Positions 56,628-64,000 of a stretch of 64,000 bases of DNA are shown in pieces; positions within the stretch are counted from its first letter, which is position 1, and each line of letters opens with the position of its first letter. Location of the stretch: NCBI RefSeq assembly GCF_003589745.1, contig NZ_CP032364.1:620001-684000 (forward strand), given 5' to 3'. This stretch comes from Lachnoanaerobaculum umeaense (lineage in GTDB: Bacteria > Bacillota > Clostridia > Lachnospirales > Lachnospiraceae). A program made the translations under genes and the position numbers. The notes under the pieces were generated by a model, which worked only from the letters and a program-made list of their open reading frames with translations, had not been told where the DNA came from and did no database searches.

Positions 56628-57081
56628 TAATTTAATTAGTAAAGAAGAATATAATATTTATGAAAATAGAAATATATCAGATGAAAATTTGGAAGAATTA
56701 GCCGTATTATTTCAAATGGAAGGTAATAATTTAGAAGATTATCTTTATTTAGGTAACTACAAATCTAAGTTTTGCTGGTTTAATATTCTACATATTATAG
56801 AAAAAATGAAATATTCTATGAAGATTAGATATATACCGTTTTTGATAAGATTGTTACAAGATGCCAACTGGCCTGCATTTGAATATGCAGTTTCTTTATT
56901 ATTTTCTTATAATAAAAGTGATTTGATTCCATTTATAGAAGATGCATTGTGGAAAGCATATAAAAGTGATGATGGAATGTGGATATCAGGAATTGATATA
57001 CTATTGGAACATATCCCTATAAAGCCAAGTGAATTTGAAAACCCCAAAACCTATGGCTTGTTAAAATATGGAGATTTTTAG
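56611..57081 (+). CDS. DUF5071-like immunity protein
   Basis: The 156-residue cytosolic protein contains RYIPFLIRLLQDANWPAFEY, the pattern of DUF5071 proteins that often sit behind toxin tails. ATG 56611 has GGAGG eight bases before it. It overlaps the toxin-tail fragment by 17 bases, as immunity genes do. If the toxin tip is dead, this gene could still protect against neighbours carrying the same tip. That role is inference. Confidence 0.65.
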   Translation: MSAVIDNLISKEEYNIYENRNISDENLEELAVLFQMEGNNLEDYLYLGNYKSKFCWFNILHIIEKMKYSMKIRYIPFLIRLLQDANWPAFEYAVSLLFSYNKSDLIPFIEDALWKAYKSDDGMWISGIDILLEHIPIKPSEFENPKTYGLLKYGDF

Positions 57082-57097
57082 AGTTCTTATTTTTTGA

Positions 57098-57196
57098 AGG
57101 TGTGAGAATTATATTTTAGCTCAGCTTGTAGAAGAAAGTGGAGTATATCCTAATAGAAAATATAGTTACGATAAAAGAGGGGTAAGCACCCAATAA
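57098..57196 (+). pseudogene. Tiny remnant of another gene tail
   Basis: A start-less frame of about 32 codons reads ILAQLVEESGVYPNRKYSYD and KRGVSTQ to a stop at 57196. It probably is the end of a lost toxin or other gene. No family is recognised. Confidence 0.35.
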
Positions 57197-57242
57197 CATG
57201 ATGCCTTATATTTCATTAAACTAAATGAGATAATAAATCAAA

Positions 57243-57268
57243 TAAAAAAGTGCTCCAATAAAGAGCAC
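57243..57268 (-). terminator. Terminator after the IS66-type transposase
   Basis: On the minus strand GTGCTC pairs with GAGCAC around a seven-base loop and is followed by TTTTTTATT. Confidence 0.8.
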
Positions 57269-57282
57269 CATAGTTTATTTGT

Positions 57283-58498
57283 TTATTGCTTACATTCTTC
57301 CTTTACATCCGGTGACCAGGGCATTAAACCTTCTAAAAGTTCAGGTTCGGACTGCCACTGTGTATCCGGCATATACATGAGAAGATATTGCAAGTAGGTA
57401 GACATTCAAGCCGTTTCCCTTTGCTGTCTCTACAATACTATAGACAGCTGCACTTGCAGATGCTCCTTTGGAAGTGTCTGCAAAAAGCCAATTCTTGCGA
57501 CCTACTGTAAATGGACGAATTGCATTCTCGGCAGCATTATTGGAAATAGAACATCTTCCATCAAGCAGATAATTCTCCATATATGGGCGCTGGTTATTAG
57601 CATAAACAAGAGCTTTTCCAAGTGCAGAGCCTTTTAATGCCGTTATGGAATTAATCCAACACCAAAAAGCCTCAAGAACAGGTTTTTCCAACTCCAGGCG
57701 CTTACTATATCGTTCTTCAGATGTTAAGTTTTTAAGGCTGTCTTCAATGTGAAACAGCTGATCACAGTAATTCCTTCCGATTTCAGCAAGGGTGAGTGGT
57801 GCATCCTGTGAACTCTTAGATGGAATCGCTTCTATAAACTTTCTCCTAAGGTGGGCCCAGCACCCACATCTGATCATATCAGAAAGTTTATTATAACCGG
57901 AGTATCCATCAGAGTGAAAGTATTCTTTGAAACCTTTCAGGAATTCCACTGCATGATCACCATTTCTTGAAGGCTGATAATCATAAAGAATTATGGATGG
58001 CTTGTCGTCATTTCCGGTTCTATATAGCCACATATAAGACTTTGTCTGTGGTGCCTTGTCTTTTTCTTTAAGCACCTGAACAACGGTCTCATCGCAATGC
58101 ACTATATCACGCTCAAGGAGCTTTTTGTGCAGATGAGATACTAGGGGCTTTAGATAATCCTCACTGCAACGGATTATCCAGTTTGCCATAGTGGAACGGC
58201 TGAGGGCGATTCCCAGTTGTTCCCAGTTTTTCTCCTGCCTATAAAGAGGCATACCGTTTACATACTTTTGATACATGACATTGGCCACTGAGCTTGGGGA
58301 AGCCAACGAATGGTTCATCAGTGATGAAGGTGTGGGTGCCTTCATTATATAAGGATAAGCTGTATGCTTACATTTGGGACACTCATATACAGTTTGAACA
58401 TAGCGAACAATTCGAAGTTTTGCAGGAATGTACTCTAATTCTTCCCTGACAAATTTTGTGCCAAGGACTGTTTTAGTGTCAGGGGTGGCGAATACGGA
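57283..58498 (-). pseudogene. Decayed IS66 family transposase
   Basis: The minus-strand frame matches the core of IS66 transposases: ELEYIPAKLRIVRYV, the zinc part YECPKCKHTAYP, then VNGMPLYRQEKNWEQLG, HCDETVVQVL and SISNNAAENAIRPFTVGRKN. The first 100-150 residues are missing (the frame opens at 58498 after a stop). Near 57400 an extra C shifts the frame, so the final EGLMPWSPD tail is read only in the other frame to 57285. It is a relic. No ends of the element or accessory genes (orf1, orf2) are visible. Confidence 0.88.
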
Positions 58499-58595
58499 TT
58501 AGAATATGACCAGAATGGAATGCAAAGTTTGTGTGTGTTATTATTCACTCTTATCACCTTTATAATTAGAATATGACCAAAATGGAATGTAAAGT
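58498..58595. repeat. Two direct copies of a 31-bp operator-like motif
   Basis: Bases 58498-58528 and 58565-58595 match in 29 of 31 positions, 67 bases apart, and contain the near-palindrome CCAAAATGG within TGACCA and TGG. They lie directly upstream of the ABC permease gene. Such paired sites resemble operators of TetR-type regulators of efflux operons, but no regulator gene is in the window. The first copy overlaps the decayed IS66 end. Confidence 0.7.
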
Positions 58596-58637
58596 GTTTT
58601 ATATAATATAATAAGTTTTTGCAGAAGAAGAGGAATT

Positions 58638-60530
58638 ATGCTATACACATTAATATTAAAAAATATGAAATCAAAGTATAAAGATTATATATTCTATTTG
58701 GTAAGTTCAGTGATAGCAGTAGCAGGATATATCATTATATCAAGTTATTTGAATGCTATGAGAGAAGTTGTAAAAATAGAAAATATTAAAATCATGAACA
58801 GTGAGATCAGCACACTCAAATGGATCTCTTATGTGTTCCTGCTTATTTCGTTATGCTTTATTATTTATACATTTTTAAACTACACAAAAAAGAAAAGCAG
58901 AGATTATGCTATTTTTATTATTTTAGGACAGAAAAAATCAAATTTATTCAAATGTATAATAATTGAACTTCTTGCCACATATATTGTATCCATGATTTTG
59001 GGGAGCATGATTGGAGCGTCTTTTTACTATGGAAGTATATACTTTTTTAGAAAAGTGTTTTTATATGAATTTCCGATGGTTATATATCCAATAAAAAGCT
59101 ATATTTTCATTTATATGATATATTTTGCTTTATATTTTATATCTGCTCTTTGTATTTATATTAAGATAAGAAAAATGAAATTAAATGATTTGCTTATAGA
59201 GGAACAAAGAGCAGATACATTAGCTAAAAAAGGCTGGTATAGATTTGTATTTGGAATTATTTTGTCTATACTTTCTTTGTATGTTATTTTAATTCAACAA
59301 GGAGATATAATTTTACGAACATTTTCTTCCATATTGTTAATTTCTATAGGGCTATATTTTATTTTTTTATCTATGGCATTTCCTATACTACAATTATTAA
59401 GAGGAGAAACAAAGTTATATTATAAAAATTTTTTATTTATAAGTAATTTTGTATTTCGATTCAATAAATTTAGTAAAATTATATATTTTTCATTATTAAG
59501 TGGAATAATCCTACTCATTTTCATAGGAGCAAATATTTATAATAACATATATGCAAATACAGTAGAAAGCTATCAAATGATGTACCCAAATGACTTTGTT
59601 ATAGAGAGCTATTCTGTGCCAAATACCTTGATTGAAAGCCTGAAAAATTCAAAAATTCCTATGGATATATCTGAACTGGAGGTTTCGGAAATAAAAAATA
59701 ACCAAAATATAGGGAATATAAGATGTGTAGATATTGAACGCTATAATACCTTTCGCAATAAAAATTGGACTCTAAAGAGTGGAGAGATAATAGGGATTGA
59801 TTTGAAATTGGAGGAAGATTTTGAGGCATTAAATGGAGACAGTTTTATATCGATTTACACTATAAACGGACAACAATTTGACTATAGTATTAAAAGCAGA
59901 TATTGGGAAAATATATTTGGAGTATTTGAAAATTATGGAAATGAATATCTGTTTTTGATGAATCACAGAGACTATGAGGATATCAGCAGACATGGACAGA
60001 ATAAACATATTATATTTGTAAATGCAAAAGAGCATGGAGATCAAAATCGTATTAAACAAGTACTGAATGATTACGAACAACAAGATGAAATGAAAGTAAG
60101 AATATATGAAAAGGATAAATATGTAGAAATAAATAGAAATGTAATACTTTGTATGCTTATTGTCTTTGTATTGGTAGCCATTGTAATCACTATCTTTAAG
60201 AATAGTGCAATCTATATAAATACATTTAGTCAGATAGATTATTTGTCGGAAAAATACAAGGCGTATTATATTATGGGCATGAACAAGAAGACTATTGCTA
60301 ATACTGCCACAAGAGAACTTCAATTGCCTTTTCTGATTCCTGTGATATTAGCATGTATATTATCCATGATGTATCTTTATATACTATCCGGTGTCAATAG
60401 GGTAGAGCAGAGAAGTCAGATTTACACTTTTTTTGCAATATTTATAGTTGGATATTTAACATTGGAATATATTTACTATAAAATACTTAAAAAACAATTT
60501 ATTTCTTATATTTTAAGGCGATTAGGATAG
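58638..60530 (+). CDS. FtsX-type ABC transporter permease
   Basis: The 630-residue permease has about ten membrane segments, with a large domain in the middle (about 300-490), as in BceB/VraG-type bacitracin and lantibiotic transporters. The FtsX pattern is visible in LLIEEQRADTLAKKG with its flanking helices, and in the last four segments. Its codon use is unusually AT-rich. The ATPase gene starts just after its stop. The gene order (permease first) is the reverse of bceAB. No two-component system is nearby in the window. Confidence 0.88.
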   Translation: MLYTLILKNMKSKYKDYIFYLVSSVIAVAGYIIISSYLNAMREVVKIENIKIMNSEISTLKWISYVFLLISLCFIIYTFLNYTKKKSRDYAIFIILGQKKSNLFKCIIIELLATYIVSMILGSMIGASFYYGSIYFFRKVFLYEFPMVIYPIKSYIFIYMIYFALYFISALCIYIKIRKMKLNDLLIEEQRADTLAKKGWYRFVFGIILSILSLYVILIQQGDIILRTFSSILLISIGLYFIFLSMAFPILQLLRGETKLYYKNFLFISNFVFRFNKFSKIIYFSLLSGIILLIFIGANIYNNIYANTVESYQMMYPNDFVIESYSVPNTLIESLKNSKIPMDISELEVSEIKNNQNIGNIRCVDIERYNTFRNKNWTLKSGEIIGIDLKLEEDFEALNGDSFISIYTINGQQFDYSIKSRYWENIFGVFENYGNEYLFLMNHRDYEDISRHGQNKHIIFVNAKEHGDQNRIKQVLNDYEQQDEMKVRIYEKDKYVEINRNVILCMLIVFVLVAIVITIFKNSAIYINTFSQIDYLSEKYKAYYIMGMNKKTIANTATRELQLPFLIPVILACILSMMYLYILSGVNRVEQRSQIYTFFAIFIVGYLTLEYIYYKILKKQFISYILRRLG

Positions 60531-60539
60531 GTGGGATAT

Positions 60540-61310
60540 ATGAATGAAGTTATAAAGGCTGTTGATTTAACCAAAATATATAATAAGAGAGATAAGAAGA
60601 AAAGGGGAGAAATATCTGTTAATTTAAATCAAGTCTTAAATGGTGTCAGTTTAGAGGTATATCATGGGGACTTTATTAGCATTATGGGAAAATCAGGTTG
60701 TGGAAAAACTACTTTATTAAAAATACTTGGAGGGATTGAAGAGGCAACTACCGGAAGAGCAATTGTTGGAGATATTAATTTAAGCAGTTGTTCTGATGAA
60801 ATATTATCGGATGTTAGACAAAAAATAGTTGGATTTGTGTTTCAAGAATTTTATCTGGTAGATAGTCTGACTCTAAAAGAGAATATTCTATTACCTTTAT
60901 ACATAAGCAATAAGCCATATAGAGAGATTGAATCATTAATATTAGAAAATGCAAAAAGGTTTGAGATTGAGAAAATTTTAGACAAATATCCAACAGAAGT
61001 ATCAGGTGGTGAAAAACAAAGAACTGCAATATGTAGAGCAATTATAAACGAACCTAAGATAATATTAGCAGATGAACCTACCGGGAATTTAGATAGCATT
61101 AATTCCGAAATAGTAATAAAATATTTTGAAAGATTAAACTTAGAAGAAAATCGTACTATTTTAATGGTAACACATGATCCGACAATAGCAAGTTATAGTA
61201 AAAAAGTGTTATTAATGAAAGATGGGGCTATAGTAAAACAAATTGAAAAAGAAAATGGAGAAGATAAAAAAAATTTTATACAGAGAATTGTAGAGATAAT
61301 GGACTATTGA
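60540..61310 (+). CDS. ABC transporter ATPase partner (BceA/LolD type)
   Basis: The 256-residue protein has Walker A GKSGCGKTTLL, signature SGGEKQRTAICRAI, Walker B IILADEPTGNLDS and the H-loop in MVTHDPTIA. It belongs to the MacB/BceA group that works with FtsX-type permeases. ATG 60540 is used; a GTG three codons earlier directly follows the permease stop. With the permease it should export or detoxify a peptide or lipid-active drug; the substrate is not known. Confidence 0.92.
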   Translation: MNEVIKAVDLTKIYNKRDKKKRGEISVNLNQVLNGVSLEVYHGDFISIMGKSGCGKTTLLKILGGIEEATTGRAIVGDINLSSCSDEILSDVRQKIVGFVFQEFYLVDSLTLKENILLPLYISNKPYREIESLILENAKRFEIEKILDKYPTEVSGGEKQRTAICRAIINEPKIILADEPTGNLDSINSEIVIKYFERLNLEENRTILMVTHDPTIASYSKKVLLMKDGAIVKQIEKENGEDKKNFIQRIVEIMDY

Positions 61311-61425
61311 TGATGTTGTAATTTAATATTACTTTGATGCAGAATAAGCTGGGGATGTAGTTAAATTTGATGAAATAGATTTAGAGTGAAAAATTAGTTA
61401 AGATATCAGATTATCTAGGTTAGTT

Positions 61426-61453
61426 AATTATTTATACTTCGTTAGAATGTGCT
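61426..61453 (+). repeat. Left 28-bp target duplication of IS copy 2
   Basis: The 28 bases here are repeated exactly at 63029-63056, directly outside the element on the other side. The bases next to them differ, so 28 is the full length. This shows a single insertion event. Confidence 0.93.
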
Positions 61454-63028
61454 GTCAAGCATAAATGATTATGTCCCAAAATAATTAATTTATAAGCCCC
61501 CACAAAGGGGCTTTTATTATGCACTTTTTATGTCTTCTTCAATTCTGTGTGGCTGTGAGTGTGCGAATTTATTAAAGGCATCCAATCTCCAAGGATGGTT
61601 CATAGGCGGTATATAAGGCTTTCTAGGCTTTGGCTGTTTGTAGTCAGCGTCCAAATCCTTAGATTTATGTTCATGAGCCGGTATTTCTTCCAGTGCATAA
61701 ATATCTTTGTCATTTACGCACGCAAACATAGACCTATCAAATGCCTTGATAAGCATAACCTTTGTACCTTTTCTATAATGGGTCTGCAATCCTTTATTAT
61801 CTATCATCTTATAAAATTTCTTCTCGAATTGAATCGCATGTCCGGCATCAACAGTTCTCTCAGTTAAAACCGCCAAAGTAAGATTTATTTTTTCTTTAGA
61901 TGGTTGCGTTTCAAAGACAGATTTGATACCATAAAGTGGAAGTGAGAACTTCTCATTGAATTCTTTTATGTAGTGGTAAATGAATTCATTGGCATTATTG
62001 ATGTCGGTTACGCCTGCGAGCCTTAGCTCAATAGGCAGGCGTGACTGTAAGGTTTGATTCAATCGTTCTATACGTCCTTTAGCCTGTGGTACGCTGCTTG
62101 ATTCAAGCTGTGTGCCAAGTTGCTTACAGGCGTATGCAAACTGTGTATAGGTGTCTTTGTCGTCAGATAAGGCACCTTTTTTCTTGTAAGTAAATACAGT
62201 TCGTTTATCAGTAAGAAACTTATAGGGAATACCATAATCAGTAAGAATCTGCTCAAACACATGGTAGTATCCATTAAGAGTCTCCTGAGTATCAAACCAT
62301 GCACCCGTAACAACACCTGAGGCATCATCAATAGCCAAATGTAGATGCCATATCTGTCCCGGCACCCATTCATAAGGGGTAGCATCCATCTGAAGCAATT
62401 CACCAAAATAAGCACATCTTGGACGACGACTGTGAGCATCTTAAACTGCTACTAAGTTAGCTTGTATCTGTGATAATTCCCTTTTTGATGTTGCAGCTTC
62501 CTTCTTAGCTCTGAGAGCTTGCTTAATGCGTCTACGCTTAGCTTTTGTAGCCTTTGGGGATAGAATGTACTCTGACTCCAAAATACTCATTACAGAGGAA
62601 GAAGAGATACTTATGCCTTCATGCTTTTTTAGAAGCTCTGTATAGTGTTCAAAGTTAGCTTCGTAGTATTTAGTTCTGTATAGATCAAGAACCTGACTTC
62701 TGATATCAGGGCAGATAGTGGTAGCCGGCTTTTTGCCTCTGTTACCATGAATAAAGAATGCCTTACCATCTTTAATATAACCCTGTATCATACGGTTTAT
62801 ATGCCTTTTGGTGCATCCTAGGATAAGAGCAGCTCTATTCTTATTAGCTGTATCTGGGTGATCTACCAGACCTTTGATAACATCATACTTTCTTTGTTCA
62901 TCCATTGATAAAATAACCTTTCTGATAAGTCAGTTCCTCCTAGTGTTAGAATATACAAAATAGTATTCTACCATAAGTGGGACATTTTTATTTGTGGTAT
63001 ACTAGGACTTTATCATTTATGGCTTATA
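61454..63028 (-). mobile_element. IS1202-like (ISNCY) insertion sequence, copy 2, complete, 1575 bp
   Basis: The ends are defined by the target duplication and by homology to copy 1. The terminal inverted repeats are imperfect (about 24 bases, sharing AAGC, ATAAATGAT and GTCC). Inside lies one transposase gene on the minus strand. A bidirectional hairpin AAGCCCC/GGGGCTT lies at 61494-61513 near the 3' end. Long target duplications (27 bp in IS1202) are a mark of this group. Confidence 0.92.
61517..62905 (-). pseudogene. IS1202-like transposase, inactivated by a nonsense mutation
   Basis: The frame would give 462 residues, but a TAA at 62441-62443 replaces the Glu codon seen in copy 1 at 910-912. 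It leaves a 154-residue N-terminal piece and a 293-residue C-terminal piece with the catalytic residues. The DDE residues (QMDAT, LTDKRTVF, KGRIERL) are intact. The element could still move if copy 1 supplies transposase. Confidence 0.92.
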
Positions 63029-63056
63029 AATTATTTATACTTCGTTAGAATGTGCT
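63029..63056 (+). repeat. Right 28-bp target duplication of IS copy 2
   Basis: It is an exact copy of 61426-61453. The following 120 bases are non-coding with a possible -10 box (TACAAT near 63130) for the ORF6N gene. Confidence 0.93.
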
Positions 63057-63180
63057 TGTGTTCTGATAGGGATACTGGTATAGTTTTAATTTTTTTAAGA
63101 TATCGAGATTGATTTTGTAAAATCATGATACAATAGAGTATATGAAATGTACTGGAAATTTGAATAAATAGGATAAAGAA

Positions 63181-64000
63181 ATGGATAAAAAAGATGAAAT
63201 GATGTTTGTAAGTCATGAATCCCTTGTAAAAAAGATTTATATTATTAGGGGACAAAAGGTTATGCTTGACTTTGAATTAGCCGAAATCTATGGATATGAA
63301 ACAAAGCGATTTAATGAGCAGGTTAAAAGAAATATTGAGAAATTTGATGAAGACTTTATGTTTCAATTAACTGATGAGGAAGTATCTGAACTTTCAAGGT
63401 CGCAAAATGCGACCTTGAACAAGAGTGCAGGAAGAGGTAGTAATATTAAGTACAATCCTCATGCTTTTACCGAGCAGGGAATCTATATGCTAATGACAGT
63501 TCTCAAAGGAGAACTTGCGGTCAAGCAGAGTAAAGCTCTGATTCGTACTTTCAAGCAAATGAAAGACTATATCGTAGAAAACCAAGGATTGATTGGGAAA
63601 AGAGAGTTTTTGCAGCTTTCGATGCAGATTACAAGTAATGTCGTGGAAATGCAGGATTCTCGACCTTAGCAATCCACAGCTCAAATACGGATTTTTACTT
63701 TTGAACGGACAGCCCATCGAAGCCAATCTTGCTTATAAGGACATTTACAGCATAGCAAAAAAGAGTATTTATATCGTCGATAACTACATCGGAGTGAAAA
63801 CTTTGGTCTTGTTAAAAGATGTCCCCTCATCGGTAGAGGTCATTATATTCAGTGATAACATCGGAAAAGGACTTCATACCCTTGAATATCAGGATTTTTG
63901 TGAGGAATATCCGTTTAGAAAGATAACATTCCAAAAATCCGGTGGAGAGTTTCATGACAGATACATTATTATCGACTGGAATACCGAACATCAGAGAATC
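63181..64000 (+). pseudogene. ORF6N-domain gene with a frameshift, running off the window
   Basis: The first 160 codons give an ORF6N domain (QKVMLDFELAEIYGYETKRF and NPHAFTEQGIYMLMTVLKG), a phage-associated DNA-binding module. Near 63658 the frame shifts by one; after it the sequence continues to the end as LDLSNPQLKYGFLLLNGQPI and SIYIVDNYIGVKTLVLLKDV, the usual C-terminal half of this family, with no stop. About 20 linker residues also seem missing, so a small deletion is likely. A related remnant lies at 35735. Confidence 0.82.

Overview
The window is AT-rich, tightly packed bacterial chromosome. Gene content and order point to a Firmicute of the class Clostridia, most likely Lachnospiraceae. 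The Lachnoanaerobaculum/Oribacterium/Johnsonella part of that family is my best guess, from overall likeness only. Supporting signs are strong AGGAGG-type ribosome sites, some TTG and GTG starts, a Bacillus-like ireB-ruvX-yrzB-mltG-trmR-trhP block, SufCBDSU, the one-chain dimeric GlyS and RNase J. No rRNA, tRNA or CRISPR array was seen.

Layout. 1-1497: an IS1202-like (ISNCY) element on the minus strand, cut by the window edge. 1526-6131: rpmF, then a 205-bp imperfect palindrome directly in front of a prmA-rsmE-cysteine desulfurase-thiI operon. 6177-18961: an HPr-like gene on the minus strand, then mtaB, ireB, a riboswitch-like leader, ruvX, a DUF1292 gene, RNase J, an MltG-like gene, trmR, trhP, a YdcF-type gene, an M16C peptidase, era and recO. 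19134-30344: gdhA, the sufCBDSU iron-sulfur operon, a lipoprotein, glyS and leuS. 30345-37700: an accessory stretch with remnants and small genes: a helicase-like tail with a 12-bp tandem repeat, two hypothetical genes, a membrane methyltransferase-like gene, ychF, two small-enzyme genes, a frameshifted membrane gene, an ORF6N remnant, an FGE-fold protein, and a higA antitoxin whose toxin is reduced to a tail. 37868-47034: lgt, rluF, ligA, a metA-type acyltransferase with the acetyl-CoA-type residue, a lactonase, aroC, a GH13 enzyme and an alpha/beta hydrolase. 47129-52793: two orphan minus-strand genes, then a cupin/XRE regulator with potABCD. 52928-61310: a second accessory region with a VOC protein, repeats, broken genes, a BspA-like leucine-rich-repeat protein, a toxin-tail-like fragment with a DUF5071-type immunity gene, a decayed IS66 transposase, and a two-gene ABC exporter behind a repeated operator-like motif. 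61426-64000: a second full copy of the IS1202-like element, bounded by a 28-bp target duplication and carrying a nonsense mutation, followed by a frameshifted ORF6N gene running off the edge.

How it works together. Most of the window is housekeeping: tRNA and rRNA modification (rsmE, thiI, mtaB, trmR, trhP, rluF), protein synthesis (rpmF, prmA, glyS, leuS), Fe-S assembly, DNA repair (ruvX, recO, ligA) and lipoprotein maturation. Two cysteine desulfurases divide sulfur supply, one beside thiI and one in the suf operon. The accessory stretches look like places where toxin, immunity, phage-type and IS genes arrive and decay. The most interesting unexplained items are the aptamer-like leader before ruvX (8316-8436), the long hairpin before prmA (1871-2075) and the decayed toxin/immunity region (53.3-58.5 kb).
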